Positions 21,984 to 33,165 of a DNA stretch of 64,000 bases are shown here, one piece after another. The position numbers and the translations under genes were made by a program. Source of the stretch: Morchella semilibera (Eukaryota > Ascomycota > Pezizomycetes > Pezizales > Morchellaceae). The notes beneath the pieces are model-generated. The model was not told the DNA's origin. It was given only the letters and a program-made list of their open reading frames with translations, and did no database searches. The stretch spans positions 892,530 through 956,529 of the forward strand of contig CM018605.1 in the NCBI GenBank assembly GCA_009192285.1. Direction: 5' to 3'. Within the stretch, counting starts at the first letter, position 1; every line of letters begins with the position of its first letter.

Positions 21984-23602
21984 AATGCCATCTTCACCCC
22001 CCTTTTTTGAAAACCTTATCAAAGGGTTCGCTATCCAGCGCTTGGATAAAAAACTCTTTGGCTCCTTCGCTGAAAACCCTTACCCTTCACCTCTGCTATT
22101 AATACTGCACTCCTGAGCGACAACACCACTGACGAGTCAAGGATCCTCCTCACGCTCATGTGTGGCATCGTAAGACAGAACTCCTTCCTGCAATCACAAG
22201 TGTCCCGCCTCGAAGAAGCTGTGGACCTCACAGACTCAGCAAATACCACAGTCCTTAGATACGCCAAAGACACGCTTGCAACATTGCCCTTTTAGCCCAA
22301 CTTTACACGGCCCCCCTCTCTCCCACTAGCGGAACCCAAGGGAAAAGCCAAGACCCCCCCAATCCCTAGCTTCCCACCGTGACGCCAACCACCAGCAAAA
22401 CACAGCTCCCCCCCGTCACCTGCCTCCAGCAGTCAGCTGTCGGATCTCGAACATATCGACGAGAACGCGAACAGACACTGGCTTACCTTTGCCGAAGCAG
22501 CCCGCATCCCAGGACCCTACTCCTAACCCTCTCCACCAGCAGGCTCTCGTAAGCAGAAAGGTCCTGCTCCGCCCGCCAATCCTTCTCAACCCCGAACCAA
22601 GAACCTCCCCCAAACTCAACGTAACCAGAACAACCTCCGCCCCGTTCGAGGAACGCTACAAGCTCGAAGCCACCCTCCCAGCCCAGCTTGGGAGAGTCCT
22701 CAGCGAAGGCGGCCTCACCTTCCATCAGCAAGACTTCATTTGTCTCCTGATGTCTCCTGAGCTTCAGGAGACTCAAAAAATCTCCAGGAGTCTCAGGAGA
22801 CTCTCAGGAGACCTGGGAGACTGTTGGGAGACTGCAGTCATAAGTTGAGTTTGCTGATGTCCCTCATACCCAGATTAAAGTTTTCATTAACGACAAAGGC
22901 ACAGTCACCTGCGTTGCCTCCCCCAAAGCACCTAATACCCACCTACAACCTTTCTTCCCTCGCTTCCAGGAAATTCTTAACCTGGCATGCAAAGCTGAAT
23001 CCAACCCACTCACCGAACTCAGGCTCGCTCCCACAGACATCAAATTTATTATTCACTCCATCTCCCTCTTCTCCTTCAAAAATGATGACATGCTCACTCC
23101 AGTACTGCGCGAGAATATTGTATTCGCCAATAATGCCAGAATTACCAAAGACCGCTTCCTCACCAAACCCAAACTCAGACAAGGAAAGAACACCACCTCT
23201 GTCGTTATCACAGTTCCCCAAGAAGACACCATTAAGTTTGGCTCAACTATTCTCCTGTTCGCCCAACCACGCCGATGTAATCCAGTATGGAACGCCATGC
23301 CCAACATGATCTGCCACAACTGCTCACGCTTTGGACATGCCACCCAAGAGTGCAAGCAGAAATCTCTTACTTGCCCACTATGTACCGGAAAACACTCTAG
23401 ACGCGATCATCGCTGCTCCAATCAGTCCTGCCCCAAGAACGGTCATCTTAAGTCCTTGGAATGCGCCTGCACTGCCTTTAACCCCAAATGTGCCAACTGC
23501 GGTGGCGCCCATACTGTCTACGATGCAAGCTGCCCAGCATACTCACCCAAAGCTAAGACTGCCACCGCCTCCCCTCCCTCACCCCCCCAGTTAGCAATAT
23601 GA
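21984..23602 (+). pseudogene. LINE1 ORF1, zinc-knuckle RNA-binding protein, broken
   Basis: Probable nucleic-acid-binding chaperone of LINE1. From the Met at 21984 the reading is broken by stops and frame changes up to a MITE at 22723-22859. The last part (about 23090-23602) is open and contains three cysteine knuckles: CHNCSRFGHATQEC, CPLCTGKHSRRDHRC and CANCGGAHTVYDASC, as in ORF1 proteins of Tad/Jockey-like LINEs. Removing the MITE plus one TC restores the frame (Leu-Thr-Phe-Pro-His). Confidence 0.8.
22723..22859 (+). mobile_element. 137-bp MITE family, copy 5
   Basis: CATCAGCAAGACTT..TTTGCTGATG, 137 bp, flanked by TC at 22721-22722 and 22860-22861. The frame of LINE1 ORF1 is restored by removal with one TC, which shows the duplication is not restricted to TA. 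Confidence 0.88.
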
Positions 23603-23751
23603 ATACCTCCGTACATGCCCCGCATATTTCTCTTTTGAGAGCTCCACTGAGGTCACCATGGAGGGGGTCACTACTGAGACCTTATAAATATGTTTTCTTC
23701 ATTCCCACCAAGAAACTTATCACTTTCACGCTCCTTTGCCTCATCTATAAC

Positions 23752-26700
23752 AGCAGGATCATCTCCTTCGTCGCTTGCAATAATATAACACAATTGTGCT
23801 AACAGTCACAAAGTGTTTCTCCCACTCTTTTCCTCTTTTTCTCAAAACTCATCTCCACAATTGGTTTTAATACAAGAACCATATTTGTTCAACAGCTTTC
23901 CACTAGCCGCTCCAGGATATCAACTCCTCCTTCCACACTGCGAATCAGAATTGAAAATTCGCATGGCTACTTACATTCTTTCAGACTTTGCAGAAGAAAT
24001 TTCCTATCATATATATTCGCTTAATTATAGTGAACTTCTTGCTCTCACGCTGTACTGGCGCAACCCACGAAGCGACACCCCTACCTTCCTGACAATAATT
24101 AATGCCTATAACAGGCATATTTCCCATACAAGTCAATCGTTACTACCTAATTTATTTTTTCACCCCTTCAATGAACCAGTAATTATCTGCGGGGACTTCA
24201 ATATTCACTCTCGTTATACCGACCCATGTAGAAGTCTTTCCTCACGAGAGGAACCCCTCCTGAAACCATACTTCGACCTCGCATACCAGAGTGGATATCT
24301 TCTTTTAAATCACCCTGGTGTCGTTACACGCATATATCCCAACCCCCTCCAAAGGTACGGCGTTATTGATCTGGCATTTGCCAACGCTGCTGCTAATGCC
24401 TACTCTCCCTCCTGGTCTAATAGCCTCCCCTCTACGGGGTCAGACCACACCCCCATCAGAGTGCGACTTCAATGGGATTCGTCACAACTACCAACATCAA
24501 TACACAACCGCAGCTGGAATGATGCCCCTTGGCCTCTAATCCAAGACAGCTTAAAGAAAGTAAGGTTGCCCCCATCATCCGAGCAAATCGACCCCTGGTT
24601 CGAAGCCGCCCTGGGCTGTATTACAGGCCCAATTCTCGATCTTACCCCTAGAAAAAGGCCCAGTAGCTGGTCCAAGCCCTGGTGGTCCCCCCATCTCAAA
24701 CAACTTAGACGAATTTACCATTCAATCGCCAGAGACTATAGGCGTAGCTTCACCCCCCCGTTTATACTCAAGGCGGCCAAAGATCAATACTCTAATGCCA
24801 TCCAAAAGGCTAAAGATACCTATTGGAACAACTACGTGGCCTAGGCCAACTCTTTTCAGATGTGGAGACTTACCCGCTCCGCTAAACGGGATAAAACCCA
24901 GAAGCTCCCCTTCTTTCCCAATGCCGAGACTCCATCTGAGGTTAATAATGCCTTAATATCTCATTTCTTTCCACCCTCTTCCTCACCTCCTATTTTGCCC
25001 CCCGCTAGTGGTTACCCACAGGCCAATGAAATCTTCCCCACCGAAGTCTCTATAGCACTATCGGCTTCCTCGAACTATTCCGCCCCCGGCCCAGACACCT
25101 TTCCTCCAATGGTTTGGAGGAAAGTGCACTCGGCTAATCCTGCTCTCCTTCTTGCTCTTCTCAATCCACTACTTAAAGCTGGATCCCACCCTCAAAAGCT
25201 GAAAACTACTTTTGGGGTCGTACTTCCAATACCCAATAAACCAGACTATAAGTCCCCCGAAGCCTACAGAATCATCATCCTTCTGGGAACTATCTCAAAA
25301 GTTCTAGAAAGGATGATGTGTTACCCCCTGACAGCTTTTAGCAAAGAGGCCAAGTCTAACGGGGCGGGGTCGGACTCAGAGACGAGACGGAGTAGAACTA
25401 AGGGACAGAGACAGGACGGGGTCGGCTCCGGATATACCCAAGGCGAGACAGGTTCGGGTGCAGGTTCAGGTTCGGGTTCAGGTTCTGGGACGGGATGGAG
25501 ACAGGAGGGCCGAAGCCAAAGTAATGTATTGCTAACAGAAAGAAGACGTTGCCTAGAGAGGCAGAAACATAGGAAAGAACGAACACTATATATACAACTC
25601 CCTCGTCACACCGCTGACTCATAACCATAGAATCCCATAGAACCTCCCCCACTCCCGTACCACTCATACTATTCCCAATACCCATACTTCTAACCCGATA
25701 CTACTCCATCCTTCCTAGCGCTTACATTCTATCACCCAAGCTCCTTCCTAATCCCTCATTCTACTTCCGACATCGACCGATACTATCCAACAACCCTGTT
25801 CCGAAGACGTCTTGGCGGGGGGCGAGGTGCAGGAGGCGGGGCCGTAATACCAAGCTCATCCACCCTCATCAATATGGCTCCATCAGGGGCCTCTCCACGG
25901 CAGATGCCTTTACCACCCTCCAACACGAGATTCGATTAGTACAAAGATCGAAACTTAAGGTCTCAACTCTCATCCTCGACGTCAAAGGTGGATTCGACCA
26001 TGTCAACCTCCTTATACTAGTGGGAATTCTCTCCAAACACAATACCCCCACATATATAGTTAGTTGGGTCCTCTCATTTCTCTCAGAGTGGATATGCACC
26101 CTACTTTTCCCAGGCTCCCCCAGAGCGCCTCTTCCCATTGATGTGGACGTCCCACAAGGCTCAGGCTTCCCTATTAGCCCTCTATTATTCCGTATTTATG
26201 TTTCTCCCCTACATGTGGATTCATCCCCAGGAATAACGCTTTCTTATGTGGATGACTTTGCCTTCACTGTGGCCTCTCCTTCATACGCTCAGAATCTTGA
26301 GCTCCTACAAGAATCCTATAGCCAAGCTTCTAATACCGGCCGCCCTATTAACATTTATTTTTCAACACCTAAAACGGACTTGATTCATTGGCGCACCCCA
26401 AAGGATAAATCGCCGGGCTCCTCTATTTCGATTTCCCCTCAAGGGCAGACTATTTCCCCTTCCTCCGGGATCAGGGGGCTTAGCTTTCAATGCACTCCCT
26501 CGCTAGATCCACACCCTCATTTTCAGAAAAGGGTCAAGGCAGCTATGACTTCTTTCGCTATTATCCGTCGGTTTTTCTCAGCAGGGAAAGGCCTTACCAC
26601 GCTAAACTGCTGCCGCCTCGCCATAATGGCCATTTTACCAATCCTGACATATGGAGCCTCCTGCTTTGCCCCCTCTCAAAAAACTATAAAAATTCTAGAA

Positions 26701-27570
26701 ACTGCATGGCACTCAATCCTTAGGTGGGTGACCAATTGGTTTCGCTCTACGCCTACCTCAATTTTGCAAGCTGAATCCTCCTGCGCGCCCATCGACCTTT
26801 ATCTTACTTCTCTCCAGCTTCGTTACGCTGCCAAAATTATGAATGCAAACCCGGAGCAAAACTCCGTTGCTGCTCGTCTCCCCTCCTCCTTTCCTGCTCT
26901 AAGTGAGTTCAGGAATAACTCCAACCGGCTTCTCCTGAGAGGCATCCCCAATCCGCCAAAGCATTGAAATTCCAACCGAAAAGGTGTCGCTAGGCTCCCC
27001 ATCGACGAACTATCCTATCTTCTTCTCTCTAACTCTCCGGACTTTGCTACCAATCCTGCACCAAACCCACAATTACTAGTAGGGCTTTTGATTAAACGGC
27101 ATATTTTAGCCGTGTAGAAAACACTCCCTACCCCCTCATATTATCAATGGCCAATCTTCAATAAACTCCACCTGCATTTAGCAATCAGAAGGTTTCTGTC
27201 AGGAAGGATATGCCAGATGAGAGCCCACAAAAGCTATCTAGCTGCTCACCCATCCTGGATACGACCTGACTCCTCCCCCATTTGTCCCAGATGCGAGGAG
27301 GAGGAAGAAGATATCCATCATGCAATTTTTACCTGCCCGGCTCGCAATGAAGCTAGAATACGTTTTATTTCCTATGCTTCTTCATTTGAGGAATTATTTC
27401 TTAACCAACAAACAATATATGACCTCGGTCTTTATATTGCTACTACTCGTACTGTTTTTCCTTTAAAAGATCAAGGGCCTAAATCACCTCTTTACTCTCT
27501 TTCTTCTTCTTGTTCGCTATCTTCTTTGTCCTCAGTATCGTCTGGGTCTTTATTGGTCATGATGGATTAA
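23752..27570 (+). pseudogene. LINE1 ORF2: endonuclease, reverse transcriptase, C-terminal zinc finger, broken
   Basis: Enzyme for target-primed reverse transcription. The N-terminal apurinic-type endonuclease shows LVLIQEP, IICGDFNIHSRY and GSDHTPIRV. RT motifs follow: SAPGPDTFPPMVW, PDYKSPEAYR, LIHPHQYGSIRGLSTADA, LILDVKGGFDHV, VPQGSGFPISPLLF and the catalytic SYVDDFAF (about 26241-26264). The C-terminus has CPRCEEEEEDIHHAIFTCPA. LTR-F (25355-25849) lies between SKEAK and LIHPHQ. Once it is removed the whole gene is in one frame with stops near 24842, 26965 and 27117. Exact start is uncertain. Confidence 0.88.
25355..25849 (-). repeat. Solo LTR-F with 5-bp TSD CCAAG
   Basis: 495 bp between CCAAG copies at 25350-25354 and 25850-25854. 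In reverse it starts TATTACGGCCCCGCC and ends CCCCGTTAGA. It holds TGACTCA at 25615-25621 next to TATATATAC (about 25596-25605). Removal restores the LINE1 RT frame exactly. Related to the LTR half at 38583-38845. Confidence 0.85.
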
Positions 27571-27756
27571 AGGTTTTGCTACTTTCAATGATTTTAAGAT
27601 GTTAGGCAGTTTCTTTTTGTTTGAGGGGATAGGTTTTGTTTATTCCATAGGGACTCCCTGCACGCAACATTCTTGTACCTAGAATTCAATGAAATTATGA
27701 TTTAAAAAAAAAAAAAAGTGGAAAATACTACGCTTACTTCAAAATAGGATATACAG

Positions 27757-28215
27757 TTGAATTATATTCTCTCAAAATGTCTATATGTGAGGCAAGAAAC
27801 AAAAGATCAAAGTTATTTTCTCAAAAATGGGTTTCTGATATTATGGTCAACCAATCAACAAACAATCAGTAACGATCCATCTAGCATTAATATTGAACTC
27901 CCAACTGATCAGATGTCTATAAATTTTGTCAGCAGTGTTGAAAGTCCTATTGTTCCATTCAGAGCCTGCAGTTAAACTCGAAAAAAGTTGGTTATTTTAC
28001 AATAATATTGATTTTGGACTTTAGTCAACGATATTCCCTTATCAACAACACAGATTGAAGAGATTCATATTCAAACTGCGAAAGCAACTATTTCTGCAAC
28101 TGTTTTAAAGATGGATTGAAAATCCAGAAGTCAAAAGATTTTTTATCAACTTCGTCAAAATCTACAACGCGCTTGTTGTAAAACAATTGGAGGATGTTGT
28201 TTGAAAAAACATATT
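27757..28215 (+). other. Unrecognised ORF remnants
   Basis: AT-rich DNA with protein-like stretches (NGFLILWSTNQQ, STTQIEEIHIQTAKATISAT, FYQLRQNLQRACCKTIGGCC) spread over frames. It may be a decayed gene or transposase cut by the LTR cluster to its right; the similar-looking segment at 29894-30252 could be its continuation. I do not recognise it. Confidence 0.3.
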
Positions 28216-28404
28216 GTAATGTAATACCTGGGAGGTAAAGTAGCGGAATACGATGATGACGGAGAAGGACTTGAGGAGCACAGCAAGTACAACAAGAATG
28301 ATGACGAGGATGAGTAGGACACTGTACAGGCATATGCACAGGTACCGCCGAAGGTAAAGGTAAGGGTAGAGTTAAGAGGACTGAGAGCAGGGAAGGTGAG
28401 AGGA
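28216..28404 (-). repeat. LTR-A fragment (reverse)
   Basis: Matches the reverse-strand start of LTR-A (GATGATGACGGAGAAGG, GAGGAGCACAGC, GGCAAAGG-type run, GCAGGGAAGG) with many changes, and stops where the next copy begins. Confidence 0.65.
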
Positions 28405-29041
28405 TGTCCCGGCGTCTTGGCATCAGTCCCGAGGGTTCAGTAGTCGAAGCGCTGTTGTGATTGTTTAGGAATGGTTAAGCGAGGAAGGGGTGTGCTAAAG
28501 GGGGTTGTCGTTATTAGGTTCTAGGAGGTTCGATGGCGTGATAGATTTGTAATGAAAATAACGGAGATGGTGGAGAGGAATACGAGGTGCCAGTGTGGAT
28601 GCGACGGGTTTCTATGGGTTTCCATGGACTGATGTATGAGTCATAGCGGACTGGTGGAGGGGAAGTGTTAAATAGCGGGGTTGGATGTTTTCCTTAGTTC
28701 TTTCTTTCTTTTCTCTCTGTCTCGTCTTCCTGTAATCTCGGTACATAGGAATCTACTCCTATTTCTAAGCCATAGCCTCTTGTACCCAAGACTCTGCCCT
28801 CTAGAAAGAGGAACCCTATAGTGCCTCTCATCGTTCTCGTTGGGGTCCGTCCGGTCCTCACTCTCCCTCGGGCTGCTCCGCACCCTTTTGCCTTTGCTTT
28901 TGCCTTTGCCGGTGCCTGTGCTTGTGCCTGCTCGGTGTCGTTCCTGTCTTTGTCAGTGTCCTCGTCGCGTTGACTGTGCTCCTCGAGTACTTCTGTGTTG
29001 TCATTGTCATCTTTTACTTTGCGTCGGGTTATTCCATCACA
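28405..29041 (+). repeat. LTR-A, near-complete
   Basis: TGTCCCGGCGTCTTGGCATC to TTATTCCATCACA, 637 bp. Contains TGAGTCATAGCGGA and GTTAAATAGCGGGG as in other copies. No matching 5-bp flanks (GAGGA, CTATA), probably due to later rearrangement. Confidence 0.88.
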
Positions 29042-29072
29042 CTATACGACCTTACCTTATATTTCTCCCCAT

Positions 29073-29713
29073 TGTCCTGGTGTCTTGAAATAGGTTGCAA
29101 CAGTTCGGTAGTTGAAGCGCTGTTGTAACTGATAAGGTAAGGTTAAGCAAGGAGGAGATGAGAAATGGTGAGGATGTTGTCATCAGATTCCATGAAGTCC
29201 AATTGCAGGAAGGATTGGTAATAGATTTTGGAAAGATGGTAGAGAGGAATACGAGGTGTGGTTGCAATGGATTTCTATGAGGTTCTATGGGCTGATGTAT
29301 GAGTCCTAGTGGACCGGTGGAGGCAGGGCGCCAACCAGCGTTCATAGATGTTTTCCTTAGTTCCTTTTTTCTTTCTTCTCTGTCTTGTCTTCCTGTTATC
29401 TCGATACATCGGAATATACTCCTATTTCTAGGCTTAGTTCTCTTGACTTCGTGATCTGTCTTCATAACTAACAAAGAAACTTATATCATTTCTCATTGTT
29501 CTCCTTGAGGTCTATCCGGTCCTCACTTCCTCTGCCCCACATCCTTTTGCCTCTGCCCTTGCCTTCAAGTTTCCCCTCGCCGGTGCTTGTGCTTGTGCCC
29601 TCCCGGCAATGTTCTTGCCCTTGTTGGTGTTCTTGTTGTACTGACTGGGCCCCGAGATTCCTCCTGCATTCTCATTGTTTTCTCCTACTTTGCCTTCTGG
29701 ATACTCCATCACA
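29073..29713 (+). repeat. LTR-A, diverged
   Basis: TGTCCTGGTGTCTTGAAATA to TACTCCATCACA, about 641 bp, noticeably more diverged than other copies. Flanks CCCAT and CCTAC match at three of five positions, differing by transitions. Confidence 0.8.
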
Positions 29714-29893
29714 CCTACCATCTTTCGTAAATCTCATTACCAATCCATGCTGTACCCGAACATCATAGAAACAAATGACGACAACTCTGCCTCATCTCAC
29801 ACCACCCTCGCTTAGTATAACCCCATCTATCACAATAGTACTGTGACTACCAAATGATCGTGACCAGTTCCAAGAGGTCGGGACACTGATCAA
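29714..29893 (-). repeat. LTR-A fragment (reverse), distal end
   Basis: Matches the reverse copy from CACCATCTTTCGTAAAT to AGGTCGGGACA. It could be the other part of the LTR fragment at 28216-28404 after two later insertions. Confidence 0.6.
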
Positions 29894-30252
29894 TATTACT
29901 AACTCTGATATCAAGAAGGAAGTGAATGGAAAAAAGAATTCTTTAGCTCCATACAGGTGGACAATAAGAATAAGAAAACCTTGTTGGAACAGTTATTAAC
30001 CACGAGTGTAAAACCTTAATCCTCAAAGTAAAGAACATAATAGATAAAACAAAAACGGGAAACCAAATATTTAAACTTTTGGATAAATATTTCAACCAAT
30101 TACAATCTGAACTTTGGGATACTTTTGTCATTATAACAGGGTCATACCAGTGGTTAAGACAAAAAGTACTAGCTGGGCCTGTTAGGAGCTCAGAGCCACT
30201 GATAGGTCCCAGCGGTTATACTGGAAAGAAAGGTGTGATGGGGCAACCGGGC
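29894..30252 (+). other. Unrecognised ORF remnant
   Basis: An open stretch reads INHECKTLILKVKNIIDKTK and then KLLDKYFNQLQSELWDTFV, ITGSYQWLRQKVLAGPVRSS, up to the LTR at 30253. It has the look of real coding sequence (few stops, balanced composition) but no family I can name. Confidence 0.35.
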
Positions 30253-30893
30253 TGTCCCGGCGTCTTGGCATTTGTCCCGACAGTTCGGTAGGAGATGTAC
30301 AGTTGTGATTGTTAGGGTAATGTTAAGTGAGAGCGGGGAGTGCGAGGTGGAGGCTGTCGTCATTAGGTTCTGGGAGGTTCGATGGCGTGATGGATTGGTA
30401 ATGTAGAAGAGCGGAGATATGGAGGGAGGATACATGTGAGCAACAGGTTCTATTTGAGGTTCTATGAGTGAAAAGTGTGAAGTTATAAACGGACTAGGGA
30501 AGGAGGTGTGTTAAATTGCTGGGGATAGATGTTTTTCTAGTTCTTTTCTTTCTTTCTCTTCGTACTCATCCTTCCTTATCTTTGGTACATAGGAATCTAC
30601 TCTTAATTTCTAAGCCATAGCCTTCTTGTCTGCCAAAGACTCGTCCTCTAACAAAGAGGGAAAAACCACTAGCACCTTCTCATCGTTTCTCGTTGAGGTC
30701 CATTCGGTCCTCAATCTCCCTGCTCTGTGCCCTGTGCCTTTGCCCTTGCCTTTGCCCTCGCCGGTGCCTGTGCTTGTGCCTGCTCGGTGTTGCCTTTGTC
30801 TTCGTCGGTTTCCTCGTCGCTTCGGCTGTGCTCCTCGGGTTCTTCTGCGTCATCATTGTTATCTTCTTCTTTGCGTCGGGTTACTCCATTACA
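30253..30893 (+). repeat. Solo LTR-A with 5-bp TSD CGGGC
   Basis: 641 bp, TGTCCCGGCGTCTTGGCATT to TTACTCCATTACA; CGGGC at 30248-30252 and 30894-30898. One of the cleanest demonstrations that the repeat is an LTR. Confidence 0.93.
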
Positions 30894-30898
30894 CGGGC

Positions 30899-31020
30899 TC
30901 AATGTAACAGAAGACAATTATGACGCAGAAGCACTCGAAGAGCACAGCCAGCACAACGAGAATACTGATGAAAACTAAGAGCACGCTGTGCAGGCACAAG
31001 CACCAGCACTGTATTTGTAG
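30899..31020 (-). repeat. LTR-A fragment (reverse)
   Basis: Resembles the reverse start of LTR-A (GAAGACAATTATGACGCAGA, GAAGAGCACAGCC, GTGCAGGCACAAGCACC) and fades out near 31020. Confidence 0.55.
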
Positions 31021-31603
31021 ATTACCCTCAACTCCCGAGTAGTACAACACATACCGCAGGGTTCACAGAGACCATGGTTAAGGCTATCAGGTAGGAGTCT
31101 CCTCAGTCTGCGTGGTGCAAGTATTTCAGTGGCCAGAGGCAGCCCTGCGAGTCTGGGTCTTAGGAGCACATATGGCTCCGTGTAAGGGAATTCGTCAGGC
31201 AGAGTAAATGATCACCGGAAAACTAAAGTTTGGAAGAGAAAAAATCTTCTCACCAAATGGGAAGAGGTAAAAACTCAGAAGTTTTATTACCAGTGCCATG
31301 CGTTGGGCTGTCGATCTAGCGATAATAATATTAAACTTGTTCTTCCCCGCAGATTATGATGGATGAAGATCAAGTAGCAGCCCATTTCTACCCCGGGCCC
31401 ATGGGTATACCTCTGCGGCCAAGCCAGAGTTACTACCTATATACATAGGTCGCGACACTGACAGGCTTAGATATTAACTCTGAGGCAGATATTTTTACCC
31501 CACCTTTACCTGTGGCGGGTTCCCTTGGGATCTCCCTCCGACTTATTCTTACCTACCAATTGTCAGGGAATAGGCTAAGCTTCAATTGGTTATTTGGCAG
31601 TTA
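31021..31603. other. No gene recognised
   Basis: Mixed-composition DNA without a conserved open frame. It ends at the TA duplication of the TIR element. Confidence 0.4.
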
Positions 31604-31855
31604 CTTTAGCGCCAGTTCGGATATTTCTATAAGTATGATTTTGAGCACTAATACAGTGACTGCGGCATGGTTTTAAAAAGCCTTAATTTCGAAAAGACCA
31701 TTAATTGAACCCAAAAGGGTGAAAAAGATGATATTTGATGCCCAATTTAGTATAATTAAGAGTCTTTTGGAAGAGAATCATATGCGAAGGAAAAGAATTG
31801 TCAAAAACGGTAAGCAACTCAGGGTTAGGGCTGGGACTTAGAGATATCATGTCCT

Positions 31856-31925
31856 TCCTCCTCCATCTCCACACCTCCATCTGCACACCTCCATCTCCAC
31901 ACCTTCATTTCTATACCCCCCCCAG
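31856..31925 (+). repeat. CTCCATCTCCACAC minisatellite
   Basis: Four or five diverged units of about 14 bp (CTCCATCTCCACAC / CTCCATCTGCACAC / CTTCATTTCTATAC). The reverse complement of this array occurs at about 15987-16072. Confidence 0.7.
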
Positions 31926-32022
31926 CTCTCTGCCCCTACTAGTCATACATGAGCTAATCCGTATATTAGGCAATGAGTCTAAACAAGAACTGCACCGGAC
32001 ATAGAGCCGATTTGGAACAGTA

Positions 32023-32185
32023 AATCCAAGCAGTGAATCCAAGCAGCGAATCAAGCAGCGAATCAAGCAGTGAATCATAGAGTCGAGCAGTGAATCTAAG
32101 CAGCGAATCAAGCAGTGAATCAAGCAAATATGGCAGGTAGGTATGGCAGGCAGGAATGGCAGGAAGGCAGGCAGGCAAGTGAATA
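32023..32185 (+). repeat. AAGCAGYGAATC minisatellite followed by GGCAGG repeats
   Basis: Tandem units of 11-13 bp (CCAAGCAGTGAAT, CAAGCAGCGAAT and variants) up to about 32131, then a GGCAGGNA run to about 32180. Non-coding. Confidence 0.75.
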
Positions 32186-32481
32186 GCGAAGACTTGTAGT
32201 ATATAATCGGGAAGTAAATGAAAATTTAATCTGTAAAATTTACCTATGCAGGATAAGTCTGAATACTGGCCTACTTGCACATCCATATTTTTCACCAAAT
32301 AAAATAACTTTGATCAAAGTATTATCATGTATTAAAATCATTTACTAATATAAGAATCAATCGAAACATAGGTCAATAAGAGTCTATAGAAAAAAAAATA
32401 TTAAAAATTAAAAAAGGTCATATAATAGAAATATTAATGGCTTAATATAGGTTTATATTTTTATGGGAACTGGCGCTAAAA

Positions 32482-32711
32482 TACTTGACGATTCAAATCA
32501 TTCCCTTTCGTCTGGATACAGGCCAGTATCACTGGATTTACTCACTACGTCTGTACCACACCATAGTCTCCTTCCCCTCCAAGAGAATTGTACTAGCCCC
32601 TAAGGTCTTCTATTACTTCCTCTGGCATCGGAAGACCTTGTTTTAGTACTCCATGGAATACTCCCCCATAGTGTCCTTCCTCCTCCGCTTCCCTTTCCCC
32701 TTAATCAACTA
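32482..32711. other. No gene recognised
   Basis: Short spacer between the TIR element and MITE copy 6, pyrimidine-rich at its right end; nothing identified. Confidence 0.4.
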
Positions 32712-32848
32712 CATCAGTAAACTCAACTTGTGACTGGGGTCTCCCAACAGTCTCCTGGGTCTCCTGAGAGTTTCCTGAGACCCCTGGATATTTTTTGAGT
32801 CTCATGAGGCTCAGGAGACATCAGGAGACAAATGAAGTCTTGCTGATG
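32712..32848 (-). mobile_element. 137-bp MITE family, copy 6
   Basis: Reverse copy, CATCAGTAAACTCAACTTG to GAAGTCTTGCTGATG, exactly 137 bp, with TA at 32710-32711 and 32849-32850. Confidence 0.9.
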
Positions 32849-32969
32849 TAGTAGTAGTCTCGGGTATCTCTCTAGTATACCCCATGTGAATCTCACGCTC
32901 ATTCAAGTTTCTCGGCTCCCAGGAGACTGTCCGAAGTCCTCCGCTTCAGTTGCCGCATAGCTCAATAGG

Positions 32970-33165
32970 TTTTCATCTGATTGATTTCAAACTTGAACTG
33001 CTGCCCCGTTATATACCCACCATTGTTCTGAATGGGGGTGCGGGTACTACTTTGATACTCTGAGAGTTATTATTGGGGTAAAAACGTATCCATTTACCCG
33101 CATTTCTGCAACTCTGCTTTTCCAGCCATGCTGGCTGTACCACAAACTCAATAGACCCCCATAGT
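32970..33165 (+). repeat. Partial copy of the TGTTA/TAACA repeat (family D)
   Basis: Resembles 61290-61420 in the same orientation: GCTGCCCCGTTATATACCCA against GTTGCCCCCTCATATACCCA, then a GGGTTATT-type stretch and TTCTGCAACTCTGC against TTCCGCAACTCTGC. Ends not found. Confidence 0.5.

Larger units (their letters stand above)
21881..27717 (+). mobile_element. LINE1, Tad-like non-LTR retrotransposon, full length but dead
   Basis: Two-ORF LINE with zinc-knuckle ORF1 and endonuclease/RT ORF2, ending in an A14 tail at 27704-27717. Imperfect 16-bp target duplication: GTGGAAGTTACTATGC at 21865-21880 and GTGGAAAATACTACGC at 27718-27733 (13 of 16 identical), which fixes both ends. Holds a MITE in ORF1 and LTR-F in ORF2. 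Tad-like assignment rests on fungal context and layout. Confidence 0.85.
31604..32481. mobile_element. TIR element with TA duplication and internal minisatellites
   Basis: Ends CTTTAGCGCCAGTTCGGATA and (reverse complement of the right end) TTTTAGCGCCAGTTCCCATA form inverted repeats, flanked by TA at 31602-31603 and 32482-32483. About 878 bp with no transposase, so a non-autonomous, probably Tc1/mariner-type, element. It contains a telomere-like AGGGTTAGGG and several internal repeat arrays. Confidence 0.6.

Noticed and set aside
30693-30923. Open frames rich in Leu/Pro/Cys recurring in many places (for example 11533-11763, 28840-29088, 45062-45388, 52354-52620)
   Set aside because: They fall on the same CTTTGCCTTTGCC low-complexity part of every LTR-A copy, on both strands and in several frames, so they are composition artefacts of the repeat.
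6606-32848. Repeated 137-bp unit considered as structured RNA genes because of its hairpin-like interior
   Set aside because: Terminal repeats, target duplications and insertion into coding sequences show a MITE.
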